Assembly (NCBI RefSeq): GCF_011927795.1
Contig: NZ_JAATJJ010000001.1
Location: forward strand, 1,289,300-1,353,299
Length of the DNA stretch: 64,000 nucleotides
Direction: 5' to 3'
Origin: Saonia flava
GTDB lineage: Bacteria; Bacteroidota; Bacteroidia; Flavobacteriales; Flavobacteriaceae
In this document: in pieces, positions 44,716-53,065 of the stretch
Position numbering within the stretch: position 1 is the first letter of the stretch
Layout of the letters: every line of letters begins with the position of its first letter
Translations under genes and position numbers: made by a program
Notes under the pieces: model-generated
Told to the model about the DNA's origin: nothing
The model's database searches: none
The model's input: the letters and a program-made list of their open reading frames with translations, nothing else

Positions 44716-45810
44716 ATGACAGTAAAGCACATTACTAATATTCTAGAGGAATTGGCTCCTTTAAGTTATGCCGAAGATTTTGATAATGTGGGCCTTTTGG
44801 TGGGAAATGAAAATACAGAAGTATCAGGAATATTGGTTACTCTGGACACTTTAGAGAATGTTGTTGATGAAGCCATAGCCAAAAAATGCAACTTAATTGT
44901 AAGTTTTCATCCCATTATTTTTAAAGGATTAAAAAAAATAACCGGAGCATCCTATGTGGAACGTATTGTGATAAAAGCCATTCAGAACAACATATCAATT
45001 TATAGTATGCATACTGCCCTGGACAATTCTCCAGAAGGAGTCAATGCAAAAATCTGTGAGGTATTGGGATTAAAAAATATACATATACTTATTCCTCAAG
45101 GGAACACCATAAAAAAATTAACAACCTATGTTCCTAAGGAAAGCGCCGATAAATTAAAGGAATCCTTATTCAATGCAGGTGCGGGAAATATAGGCAATTA
45201 TTCCAACTGCAGTTTTTCTGTTGATGGAATAGGGACATATAAACCAGAAGAGCAAAGCAATCCTACCAAAGGCAAAATTGGAGAGATCCATTATGAAAAT
45301 GAGACACAAATTTGTGTGACTTATGATAAAAAAGCTGAACCCAAAATATTAAAAGCCTTGTTTCACAATCATCCTTATGAAGAGATTGCATATGAGGTAC
45401 TTACCTTAGAAAACACCAATCAGAATATAGGTATGGGAATGATTGGTGAATTGGAAGAACCTATGAATGAAAAAGAATTTCTTAAACTTTTAAGAGTCAA
45501 CATGAAAGCAAAAGGAATACGTCATTCGGAGTTATTGGGAGAACAAATTAAAAAGGTTGCTGTTCTTGGTGGTAGTGGGGCATTTGCAATTGGAGCTGCA
45601 AAAGAAGCGGGAGCAAATATATTTGTATCGGCAGATATAAAATATCATCAATTTTATGAAGCGGAAGGTAAAATGATTGTTGCAGATATTGGACATTATG
45701 AAACTGAGCAGTTTACAAAAAATCTTTTAGTTGATTATCTTACAAAAAAAATCCCTAATTTTGCAGTCTCTTTATCAGAGAGCATAACAAATCCCATCAA
45801 GTATTATTAA
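44716..45810 (+). CDS. Nif3-like dinuclear metal-centre protein
   Basis: A 364-aa member of the NIF3/YbgI/DUF34 family. Metal-site motifs are SFHPIIFKGLKKI (near residue 64), MHTALDNSPEGVN (~97), and the C-terminal DIKYHQFYEAEG and DIGHYETEQ. A central insert (~130-235) resembles the PII-like domain seen in longer members. It is thought to be a GTP cyclohydrolase I-like family, but this is unproven, and NIF3 proteins remain of uncertain function. It runs 3 nt before the coiled-coil gene. Confidence 0.92.
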   Translation: MTVKHITNILEELAPLSYAEDFDNVGLLVGNENTEVSGILVTLDTLENVVDEAIAKKCNLIVSFHPIIFKGLKKITGASYVERIVIKAIQNNISIYSMHTALDNSPEGVNAKICEVLGLKNIHILIPQGNTIKKLTTYVPKESADKLKESLFNAGAGNIGNYSNCSFSVDGIGTYKPEEQSNPTKGKIGEIHYENETQICVTYDKKAEPKILKALFHNHPYEEIAYEVLTLENTNQNIGMGMIGELEEPMNEKEFLKLLRVNMKAKGIRHSELLGEQIKKVAVLGGSGAFAIGAAKEAGANIFVSADIKYHQFYEAEGKMIVADIGHYETEQFTKNLLVDYLTKKIPNFAVSLSESITNPIKYY

Positions 45811-45813
45811 AAT

Positions 45814-46596
45814 ATGGCAACAAAAACAGAAACAACCGTTGAGCAAAAATTAAGAGCATTGTACGATTTGCAATTAATAGATTCAAGGGTTGATGAAATA
45901 CGCAATGTTCGCGGAGAACTTCCTTTGGAGGTGCAGGATTTAGAAGATGATGTATTGGGTCTTAAAACCAGATTAGATAAGTTAAAGACTGATATTGAAA
46001 CCATTAACTTTGAGATTGGTGCAAAGAAGAATTTAATCGAAGAGGCGAAGACCTTGATGAAGAAATACGCCGAGCAACAAAAAAATGTTAGGAACAGTAG
46101 AGAATTTAATTCTTTGACTAAAGAAGTTGAGTTCCAAGAGTTGGAGATTCAATTGGCTGAAAAAAACATTAAAGAGTTCAAAGCGCAGATAGATCAGAAA
46201 AAAGAAGTGGTTGCAGAAACCAAAGAGCATTTGTCTGAGCGTGAGACACATTTAAAACACAAAAAAGGGGAGTTGAACGCTATTTTAGCAGAAACAGAGA
46301 AAGAGGAAAAAGCCTTACTGGAGAAATCCGCCAGCTACGAAGGTCAAATAGAAGAGAGATTGGTTAAGGCGTACAAGCGAATTAGACAAAATGTAAAAAA
46401 TGGTTTAGCCGTTGTTCCTATTGAAAGAGGTGCTTCTGGAGGCTCCTTCTTTACCATTCCCCCACAAGTACAAGTTGAGATTGCTTCTAGAAAGAAAATC
46501 ATAACCGATGAGCATAGTGGAAGAATATTGGTAGATTCCACTTTGGCAGATGAGCAGCAAGAAAAAATGGAAAAACTTTTTTCTTCCCTAAAATAA
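45814..46596 (+). CDS. coiled-coil protein with Cys-less zinc-ribbon-like C-terminus
   Basis: A 260-aa protein with a long coiled coil (residues ~35-185) and a C-terminal module homologous to the C4-type zinc ribbon family (Nif3 neighbours), with GASGGSFFTIPPQ (~206-218) and IITDEHSGRILVDS (~229-242). In classical family members the ribbon has CxxC...CxxC; here Ser takes their place and the entire protein has no cysteine. So it probably cannot bind zinc in the usual way. It is next to the Nif3 gene, a conserved arrangement in many bacteria. Confidence 0.85.
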   Translation: MATKTETTVEQKLRALYDLQLIDSRVDEIRNVRGELPLEVQDLEDDVLGLKTRLDKLKTDIETINFEIGAKKNLIEEAKTLMKKYAEQQKNVRNSREFNSLTKEVEFQELEIQLAEKNIKEFKAQIDQKKEVVAETKEHLSERETHLKHKKGELNAILAETEKEEKALLEKSASYEGQIEERLVKAYKRIRQNVKNGLAVVPIERGASGGSFFTIPPQVQVEIASRKKIITDEHSGRILVDSTLADEQQEKMEKLFSSLK

Positions 46597-46618
46597 GGTT
46601 CTATTGGAATACTATATA

Positions 46619-46647
46619 AAGCCATCTAAATTAGATGGCTTTTTTTA
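46619..46647 (+). terminator. Rho-independent terminator
   Basis: AAGCCATCTAA and TTAGATGGCTT form a perfect stem, followed by TTTTTTT, 23 nt after the coiled-coil gene. It ends the Nif3/coiled-coil unit. Confidence 0.9.
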
Positions 46648-46803
46648 TACAGTTATATTTCCATCTTATATATTCAGCAATTTTCAATTCAACTATACTT
46701 TCTGTTCACTTAACCCAACCAAAATTAAAAGCAACTATAATTAAAAGTGCAAATCATTCATATACAATACTTTTACAGAATCAAATCTTTAAAAATATTT
46801 ATT

Positions 46804-47202
46804 ATGAAAAACAAGTACTTTATACCATACCTAATTTTTTTAGGATTATTTTCAATAATGATTTTAGCATCAGTATACAATCATATTTTTAATTATGAAG
46901 TAGTAGTTGGAGAATATGCTAAACTTGGTTACCCTGAACATTTAATTGCACCAATGGTTATTGCCCAATTATTTGGGTTATTTGTAATTATTTATAACAA
47001 AGGTGAATTACTTCTTGAATGGGCATACGCAGGATTCTTTATAAATTTAATCTTTGCAATTATAGCCCATTATGTTTCAAAACATGGGAACGGAGCCGCT
47101 TCTGTAATATGCCTTACTTTATTATGGTCAACATATTCATTAAACATAAAGGCAAAGCAAGCTAAGAAATCGGAAAGTAAAAAAGCAATTCAAATTGTTT
47201 AA
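46804..47202 (+). CDS. DoxX-like small membrane protein
   Basis: A 132-aa four-helix membrane protein: residues ~7-24 (FIPYLIFLGLFSIMILASV), ~46-64 (IAPMVIAQLFGLFVIIY), ~70-88 (LLEWAYAGFFINLIFAIIAH) and ~95-113. The GEYAKLGYPEHL segment between helices 1 and 2 and the overall pattern fit the DoxX-like (DoxX_2) family. Function unknown. The ATG at 46804 is favoured over the upstream in-frame one at 46747, which precedes a non-conserved segment. It converges on kmo with a bidirectional terminator between. Confidence 0.8.
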   Translation: MKNKYFIPYLIFLGLFSIMILASVYNHIFNYEVVVGEYAKLGYPEHLIAPMVIAQLFGLFVIIYNKGELLLEWAYAGFFINLIFAIIAHYVSKHGNGAASVICLTLLWSTYSLNIKAKQAKKSESKKAIQIV

Positions 47203-47219
47203 TAAAGTTCCACAAACAT

Positions 47220-47264
47220 AAAAGATTGGGTTATAGAAATACATATGGCCCAATCTTTTTATTT
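47220..47264. terminator. bidirectional terminator between DoxX-like and kmo
   Basis: AAAGATTGGG (47221-47230) pairs with CCCAATCTTT (47249-47258) around an 18-nt loop; TTTATTT follows on plus. On minus the stem is followed by TTATG-type T-rich DNA. It lies between two converging genes. Confidence 0.65.
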
Positions 47265-48602
47265 CAATGCCTTTAAAATACTATTTTCAACTTCCAGGCT
47301 ATCCCATTTCTTTTCAATTTCTGACATTTCCATAATATCCTTCATTATTTTTTCCTGTTCATCACCAATTGCCAAGGCTTCTGAATAAGGACTATCGGAA
47401 AAAGTAACCCTAGAATACACAGGTATCCATTTTTCTGGATACTTTTTGGAAAAATGTTTTTCAATCTTCTTTTGCAAAAGAAATTTTGGATCGGCCGTTT
47501 TACTGCTCATTTCAATAAAATTCCTATAACTTAACTCAGCAATAGCGTCGGCATTTGGTTTTCTTTGTTCTTGGTACTCCTTAAAAATAATATCCCACTT
47601 GTCTTTGTGTTTTTTTATAAGCCTATTCAAAACATAAATATCTTCAAAACCGGCATTCATGCCTTGTCCGTAGAATGGAACTATGGCATGGGCAGAATCA
47701 CCTACAAGGGCAACTTTGTCCCAATAGGTCCAAGGATAACATTTCATGGTAACCATAGCGCTTGTTGGATTCTTAAAAAAATCCTTGGTTAGATTCTCTA
47801 TGTCTTGCATTACGTTGGGAAAGTAGGTAGTAAAAAAAACTTTTGCTTCCTTTTCACTGGTAATGTTTTCAAAAGATACTTCTCCCTCAAAGGGCAAAAA
47901 TAGAGTACAGGTAAAACTACCATCCAAATTTGGCATGGCAATAAGCATAAAAGACCCTCTAGGCCATATATGAAAAGAGTTTTTGTCCAGTTTATGGGAA
48001 CCATCATCATTGGCTGGAATGGTCAATTCTTTATACCCTACATTAATGAAGTTTTGTGAGTAATTAAAGCGACTGCGTCTTTGCATCTTATGCCTAACTC
48101 TTGAAAATGCCCCATCGCATCCAAAAATTAGGTCGTATTTATACTCTTTCCACTCGCTTTTTTCTGACTCTCCAGTATATATTTTAGCATCGGGAAGATT
48201 TACGTCCCACACTTTTTCATTAAATCTAAAAACAGCTCCTTCTGCTTCTGCCAAATCTATCATTCTTCGGTTTAGGACACCCCTTGAAATAGACCAAATA
48301 GCTTCTCCTTCTTTTCCATACTTTTGAAAATACATGGGTTTTCCATTTACATGCATCGCACGCTTATCCAAAGGAATAGCCAATTTTTTAACCTCTTCTT
48401 CTATACCGACTTCTTTAAGGGATTTCCATCCTCTATTGCTCATGGCAAGGTTAATGGAACGACCTGAAAATTCTATTGTCCTAATATCTGGTCTGCGATC
48501 AAAAACAGTGACAGAATGTCCTAATTTTTGAAGATATATTGATAGTAAAGAACCTACCAATCCAGAACCCACTATAGCAATGTTTTTAGAATTTTCTGAC
48601 AT
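47259..48602 (-). CDS. kmo: kynurenine 3-monooxygenase
   Basis: A 447-aa flavoprotein hydroxylase. FAD motif is IAIVGSGLVGSLLSIYLQKLG (residues ~8-28), then DRRPDIR, LAMSNRGWKSLKEVG and a central RGVLNRRMIDLAEAEG; the second FAD motif is VALVGDSAHAIVPFYGQGMNAGFED. It turns kynurenine into 3-hydroxykynurenine with NADPH and O2. With KynU, encoded at 53066, it is part of tryptophan catabolism to 3-hydroxyanthranilate. The two genes are 4.5 kb apart and on the same strand. No tryptophan dioxygenase is in the window. Confidence 0.95.
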   Translation of the reverse strand: MSENSKNIAIVGSGLVGSLLSIYLQKLGHSVTVFDRRPDIRTIEFSGRSINLAMSNRGWKSLKEVGIEEEVKKLAIPLDKRAMHVNGKPMYFQKYGKEGEAIWSISRGVLNRRMIDLAEAEGAVFRFNEKVWDVNLPDAKIYTGESEKSEWKEYKYDLIFGCDGAFSRVRHKMQRRSRFNYSQNFINVGYKELTIPANDDGSHKLDKNSFHIWPRGSFMLIAMPNLDGSFTCTLFLPFEGEVSFENITSEKEAKVFFTTYFPNVMQDIENLTKDFFKNPTSAMVTMKCYPWTYWDKVALVGDSAHAIVPFYGQGMNAGFEDIYVLNRLIKKHKDKWDIIFKEYQEQRKPNADAIAELSYRNFIEMSSKTADPKFLLQKKIEKHFSKKYPEKWIPVYSRVTFSDSPYSEALAIGDEQEKIMKDIMEMSEIEKKWDSLEVENSILKALK

Positions 48603-48742
48603 ACTTTATTGCCCGTAGAATTATGGTTAAGATGTAAAAATAATAAAATAAAGTATTTAGGTGAAGGATGCTTTATCGTAATCCATAACCTAAATTTTTC
48701 CGTATATATTAAAACATTCCGCGAGAGCGTCTATATATATCC

Positions 48743-48779
48743 AAAAAACCTTCACATTAATACTGTGAAGGCTTTTTTA
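48743..48779. terminator. bidirectional terminator downstream of clpP
   Basis: CCTTCACA (48749-48756) pairs with TGTGAAGG (48764-48771). TTTTTT follows on plus (48773-48778) and AAAAAA at 48743-48748 gives a T run on minus. It lies 16 nt past the clpP stop. Confidence 0.85.
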
Positions 48780-48794
48780 TTAATTTAATTGTTG

Positions 48795-49343
48795 CTATTC
48801 TAAAATCCCATCAACTATACCATAAGCTATAGACTCCTCCGCGCCCATCCAGTAATCCCGATCAAAATCTTTCATTACCTTATCAAAGTCCTGACCACAA
48901 TTATCTGCTAAAATTTTAGCCCCCAATTCTTTGGTTTTTATAATTTCTTTGGCTTGAATCTCAATATTGGATGCCTGTCCCCTTGCGCCACCACTTGGCT
49001 GATGAATCATAACCCTAGCATGTGGTTGAATAAACCTTCTCCCTTTTTCTCCAACAGAAAGAAGAATAGAACCCATAGATGCTGCCAATCCTGAGCATAC
49101 GGTAGATACCGGACTTTTTATTTGTTTTATAGTGTCATATATAGCAAAACCAGAGGTAACATACCCTCCAGGACTATTTATAATGAGTTGAATTTCATTA
49201 TTGTTCTGAAGATCAAGGTAAAGTAAACGGTCAATAACGTGCTTTGCAGAATCATCATCTACCATTCCCCATAAAAACACTTTTCTTTCGTTCAGTAATT
49301 TTTCCTGTATTGCTTCTTGTACTTTTCCCTTTTTTGAAGTCAT
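48795..49343 (-). CDS. clpP: ClpP-like protease subunit
   Basis: A 182-aa protein of the ClpP family with the catalytic Ser89 (SGLAASMGS), His114 (VMIHQPSGGARGQ) and an acidic segment with the likely Asp159 (MKDFDRDYW). It is a bit shorter than E. coli ClpP. In flavobacteria the main clpP lies in a tig-clpP-clpX cluster; this one stands alone next to an MscS gene, so it is probably a second ClpP, which may need ClpX, ClpA or ClpC from elsewhere. A TAATTTTG-type -7 element lies upstream at 49366-49373. Confidence 0.93.
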   Translation of the reverse strand: MTSKKGKVQEAIQEKLLNERKVFLWGMVDDDSAKHVIDRLLYLDLQNNNEIQLIINSPGGYVTSGFAIYDTIKQIKSPVSTVCSGLAASMGSILLSVGEKGRRFIQPHARVMIHQPSGGARGQASNIEIQAKEIIKTKELGAKILADNCGQDFDKVMKDFDRDYWMGAEESIAYGIVDGILE

Positions 49344-49365
49344 TTTTTAATTTGTTGATAAACAT

Positions 49366-49373
49366 CAAAATTA
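49366..49373 (-). promoter_or_regulatory. TAnnTTTG-like -7 element of clpP
   Basis: Reading the minus strand, TAATTTTG fits the Bacteroidetes -7 consensus, 22 nt before the clpP ATG. A -33 TTTG is not evident at normal distance. Confidence 0.4.
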
Positions 49374-49439
49374 ATGAAATTATTGCATAGTTGCTTTAAC
49401 TATTAGCCCACATTCCAAATCTAAAATGATATGCAAAAA

Positions 49440-50267
49440 CTATTCTTTTATTTTCACTCTATTCTCTGAAATCTCTTTTATGGGAACCACTATTTTACCA
49501 TCCTTTGTTTTAAGGGTTAAACAGGCATTATCAATGGCTTCAATAGTACCTTTTAGGTCATTAAGTTCAATTTTGTCACCTATTGCATAGTTTTTTCTAG
49601 TATAAAAAGTACGTAACAAATCCGATATTATATCTCTGGAACCAAGGCCAAATCCCAAAGCTATTGCAAAAAGAAAGGCCCCTAAAATAATTGTAAAATT
49701 ACTGGTAATTATCGTTGTATCTATTCCTGCTTGGTTTAAAGCCGTGATAGTGACAAATATACCTATGATGTAAAACACCACATTTCCAACAATCTTAGAG
49801 CCTCCAAAGCCAACAGATTCAAAAACACTTACCAGCGCCTTTTTAATAAGTTTGGCAACATACATACCACCCATAAAAATAATAACCGCGGTCAACAATA
49901 CGGGCAGGTACCTTAAAAGGTTTGCAATCTCATTGGAAATAACCTGTAAATGCATAATATCTGCAGCCACAATGATAAATACCAACCATAGTAAAAGCTT
50001 TACAAAACCCAAGAGGATTTTAGAAATTTCAATTTTAATATTGGAGTCCCCAAAAAGTTTGGCTTCATTAATTTTTTCCGAGACCCGGTCTATTTTAATT
50101 AGCTTAAAAATCTTTTTTAGAACAAACTTTACTATTTTGTTTACTATCCATCCAAAAATTAGAATAATAATGGCCCCCAATATTCCCGGTAGGGCGGAAG
50201 CAATATCTTTAAGGATAGATGAAAGAGTTTCAAATGTTAGATTTTTCCATTCGTTTACAGTTTCCAT
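49440..50267 (-). CDS. MscS-family mechanosensitive channel
   Basis: A 275-aa MscS-like protein. N-terminal membrane helix (residues ~21-40, AIIILIFGWIVNKIV), then two more (~85-105 and ~115-140), and the pore-lining TM3 (~165-210) with IILGAFLFAIALGFGLGSRDIISDLL. The cytoplasmic beta domain follows (RKNYAIGDKIELNDLKGTIEAIDNACLTLKTKDGKIVVPIKEIS). It opens on membrane tension to release osmolytes. It is downstream of the 60-aa gene by 16 nt and the sigma factor, so may be cotranscribed with them. Confidence 0.9.
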   Translation of the reverse strand: METVNEWKNLTFETLSSILKDIASALPGILGAIIILIFGWIVNKIVKFVLKKIFKLIKIDRVSEKINEAKLFGDSNIKIEISKILLGFVKLLLWLVFIIVAADIMHLQVISNEIANLLRYLPVLLTAVIIFMGGMYVAKLIKKALVSVFESVGFGGSKIVGNVVFYIIGIFVTITALNQAGIDTTIITSNFTIILGAFLFAIALGFGLGSRDIISDLLRTFYTRKNYAIGDKIELNDLKGTIEAIDNACLTLKTKDGKIVVPIKEISENRVKIKE

Positions 50268-50283
50268 ATTTTTTATTTTTTGC

Positions 50284-50466
50284 TTATTTTTTGTTGGTCT
50301 TAAAAAGCCCTTTTATTAGGGACGAATAATTGGAAGTTACCAAAAAGGCCATTTCCATGATTAGTTTAGCGATGGCAATATCATTCATAACTTTTTTTTT
50401 CATTTCAGGGGGGACTTCCCTCAATGATTTTTCCAGTTCTTCAAAAGGATTTATTTGTTCAGCCAT
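50284..50466 (-). CDS. small protein (60 aa) next to ECF sigma
   Basis: A 60-aa protein: acidic N-terminus (MAEQINPFEELEKSLREVPPE) then KKKVMNDIAIAKLIMEMAFLVTSNYSSLIKGLFK. It has one long amphipathic, mildly hydrophobic helix (residues ~28-48) and is not a clear membrane anchor. The gene begins next to the sigma factor stop (adjacent bases), so they are cotranslated. The place is that of an anti-sigma factor, but the sequence does not match any known one. Function is inferred from place only. Confidence 0.75.
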   Translation of the reverse strand: MAEQINPFEELEKSLREVPPEMKKKVMNDIAIAKLIMEMAFLVTSNYSSLIKGLFKTNKK

Positions 50467-51096
50467 CTATTTTAATTCGTTATAGATTTCTACTAGTCTA
50501 CTTCTAGACCTTTTTAATCTCATTTTTATGGCACTCTCACCTATTTCCATTAGTTGGGACAATTCTTTTACGGATACACCATCTTGATACTTCAATAACA
50601 AAATAGATTTATCCTCTGGATCAATCAACTTTAAAGCCTTTTCCAATTTATCTGTTTTAAGTTTAAAAAGGCTTTCATCTGATACATCTTGAACCAAATT
50701 ATGTTTATCATCGTCCACAGGATTGGATTTATCTCTTATTTTTTTTTGCTTGTCCCTATTTACATAGTTTGTACAGAAATTATAGGTCAATGAAAATAAC
50801 CAAGTTGAAAATTTAGACTTACCCTTAAATGTGTTCAGTTTTACAAATAACAGCAAAAAGACATCCTGTGTTAGGTCTTCCGCTTCTGCCTCTGTTCTTG
50901 AAAAACTATAACACTTATTATATACTTTGGCCGAATACCTATCATATAAACTCCCGAACAACATTGTATTGTTGTTCTTAACGATCATATCGACCAATTC
51001 CTCATCTGTCAAATCATTATATCTCTCTCCCTTCCCAAGCCCACGCTCGGATTGGTTCTTTATAATAATTAGAAACAGTTTTTTAAGAAAAGTCAC
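50467..51096 (-). CDS. ECF RNA polymerase sigma factor
   Basis: A 209-aa ECF factor. Region 2: MLFGSLYDRYSAKVYNKCYSFSRTEAEAEDLTQDVFLLLFVKLNTFKGKSKFSTWLFSLTYNFCTNYVNRDKQKK; region 4: LLKYQDGVSVKELSQLMEIGESAIKMRLKRSRSRLVE. There is a ~30-residue basic lead (MTFLKKLFLIIIKNQSERG) that may be a wrong start, but no later ATG precedes region 2. A 60-aa partner and an MscS gene follow. It is divergent from a lipoprotein gene by 111 nt. Confidence 0.9.
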   Translation of the reverse strand: MTFLKKLFLIIIKNQSERGLGKGERYNDLTDEELVDMIVKNNNTMLFGSLYDRYSAKVYNKCYSFSRTEAEAEDLTQDVFLLLFVKLNTFKGKSKFSTWLFSLTYNFCTNYVNRDKQKKIRDKSNPVDDDKHNLVQDVSDESLFKLKTDKLEKALKLIDPEDKSILLLKYQDGVSVKELSQLMEIGESAIKMRLKRSRSRLVEIYNELK

Positions 51097-51207
51097 TGGT
51101 TATTAATGATAATTAAAAGTTAAACTTATAAGGATTTACCATATTTTGAAAGCACAAAGTGCACAATTTATTTGAAAAACACATTATCTTTATTCAAAAT
51201 GTCTTGT

Positions 51208-51888
51208 ATGAAACATCTATTTTCCATTTTAGTTTTATTTTTAATAGTGCTGGCAAGCTGTAAAACAGAGAAAAAAGCTGAACCCGTAACCCCTGAAAAA
51301 AATCTTACAATTTTAGAGAATGTAGCTTATGCACATGGTTTTGAAAATTGGAAAAATATTAAAAAACTTGGCTTTACTTTTAATGTGGATAGGGATACCT
51401 CCCATTTTGAGAGAAGATGGATATGGGACACCAAACTAAATTTAGTTACTGCAATAACATCATCAGATACTATAACCTACAGCAGAAAAGATATGGATTC
51501 CACAACGCATAAAACAAATGGTGGATTCATTAATGATAAATTCTGGTTAATGGCTCCTTACAACTTGGTTTGGGACAAAGACAATTTCACATATGAACAT
51601 ATAGAGAAAACTGAAGCTCCCATTAGTAAAAAAACAATGCAAAAATTGACAATTGTCTATAAGAATGAAGGTGGCTATACACCTGGGGATGCCTATGAAT
51701 TCTTCTTTGGTGATGATTATATGGTTAAGGAATGGGTTTTTAGAAGAGGAAACCAAGCCGAACCCTCAATGACCACTACATGGGAAGAATATGTTGAAAA
51801 AGATGGTTTAAAAATAGCCCGTATTCACCAAACTGAAGATGGTAGTTTTAAATTACATTTTACTGATATAGAAACAACTACGAACTAA
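51208..51888 (+). CDS. lipoprotein of unknown function
   Basis: A 226-aa lipoprotein with signal (MKHLFSILVLFLIVLASC, lipobox LASC) and a mature domain rich in beta strands and aromatic residues: AHGFENWKNIKKLGFTFNV, RRWIWDTKLNLVTAITSSDTITYSRKD, GGFINDKFWLMAPYNLVWDKDNFTYEH and DAYEFFFGDDYMVKEWVF. The layout is like the flavobacterial outer-membrane lipoprotein-sorting (LolA-like) group, but I cannot name the family with certainty. The start is the third in-frame ATG, giving the shortest signal peptide. Its last 11 nt overlap the MFS gene. Confidence 0.75.
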   Translation: MKHLFSILVLFLIVLASCKTEKKAEPVTPEKNLTILENVAYAHGFENWKNIKKLGFTFNVDRDTSHFERRWIWDTKLNLVTAITSSDTITYSRKDMDSTTHKTNGGFINDKFWLMAPYNLVWDKDNFTYEHIEKTEAPISKKTMQKLTIVYKNEGGYTPGDAYEFFFGDDYMVKEWVFRRGNQAEPSMTTTWEEYVEKDGLKIARIHQTEDGSFKLHFTDIETTTN

Positions 51889-53032
51889 TTTTTGATTTTT
51901 TAAGCAAAAAGGACGCTCCCAATATTAATACAGAACAGACAAGAAGAGTTATAAATGTGATTCTTAATGAATAACTCTCTGCCAAAAATCCGAGCACTAC
52001 AGGAGCCAATAAAAATCCAGAATAGCCTGTTCCGGCAATAAAAGATATGCCTTGAGAGGATTCTACTCCGTTCACATTCCCACCAATACGAAATAACTCT
52101 GGCACCATGGCAGAAAAGCCCAAACCAATGAGACCAAAACCAGCAATGGCTATATAGGTTTGTGCTGTAAGTACTAACCCAAACCCTAATATGGCTAAAA
52201 TTGCGCCATAGGTAACCAAGCGTTCAGAGCCTATTTTTGTGCTTACCAAATCCCCTAAAAAGCGACCCAGAGTCATTGTGATGGAAAACGCCAAAAAGCC
52301 AGTGCCTATTAATTGTTCGGGAGCTAGGGATACTTCTTTAAGAAATAATCCACTCCAATCTATGACGGCTCCTTCACTACCCATCGCAAAGAAAGAAACC
52401 ACTCCCAATAGCAATAAGGGTTTAAAATTTTTAAAACCAAAGGGTTCTTTATTTTCAATTTTAGCCGTTACATGACTATAATTTTTAAAGAAAAAAACAT
52501 TTACCAGTACCACTAGAACAATAGCTATACCCATATGAATGGCAGGGTTGTTAAGTAAAGGAATTAAAAAACTGCCCAAACCGGCCAAAACTCCCCCCAA
52601 ACTAAAAAAACCATGTGCAGCCGACATAAAATTCTCTTGCTCTTCCTTTTCAATTTCTGTAACCAAGGTATTCATGGAAATATCTGTGAAAGCACTAGAT
52701 GCCCCAAAAAAGAAAAGTGAAACCATCAAAGTAACATAACTTGGCGCTATTAGTGGAAATATGGCGGCCATACTTACCAATAAAACTCCTGTTCTGGTTG
52801 CCTTTCCCACACCAAATCTGGTAATGAGCTTAGATGCTATGGGAAATACTGTAAACGTCCCCAAAGCCAAACAAAAGATGGCTATACCCAGTTCAGAATT
52901 GTTTATCTCCAGTTTTTCTTTAACAATGGGGATATAAATTGCCCAAGTACCAAACAGAATATTTATACTGGCGAAAACCCATGATGGACCAAAGTATTTC
53001 GGGTTGGAAAGAATTAATTTTAGCGATTTCAT
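51878..53032 (-). CDS. MFS transporter
   Basis: A 384-aa major facilitator with about twelve hydrophobic segments (examples: INNSELGIAIFCLALGTFTVFPIA, GVLLVSMAAIFPLIAPSYVTLMVSLFFFGASSAFTD, MGIAIVLVVLVNVFFF). It has no specific substrate motif that I know; it resembles the FucP/NarK-like group of uncharacterised transporters. It lies between the lipoprotein and kynU genes, with 33 nt before kynU on the same strand, so it may move a related compound. Confidence 0.85.
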   Translation of the reverse strand: MKSLKLILSNPKYFGPSWVFASINILFGTWAIYIPIVKEKLEINNSELGIAIFCLALGTFTVFPIASKLITRFGVGKATRTGVLLVSMAAIFPLIAPSYVTLMVSLFFFGASSAFTDISMNTLVTEIEKEEQENFMSAAHGFFSLGGVLAGLGSFLIPLLNNPAIHMGIAIVLVVLVNVFFFKNYSHVTAKIENKEPFGFKNFKPLLLLGVVSFFAMGSEGAVIDWSGLFLKEVSLAPEQLIGTGFLAFSITMTLGRFLGDLVSTKIGSERLVTYGAILAILGFGLVLTAQTYIAIAGFGLIGLGFSAMVPELFRIGGNVNGVESSQGISFIAGTGYSGFLLAPVVLGFLAESYSLRITFITLLVCSVLILGASFLLKKSKISS

Positions 53033-53065
53033 TAAGCGGTTGGTCTACAAAGTAACTAATGTACT

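Noticed and set aside
48603..48742. Possible small RNA between kmo and clpP
   Set aside because: Only AT-rich sequence with a few short repeats was seen; no promoter, hairpin or ORF supports it beyond the terminator at 48743.
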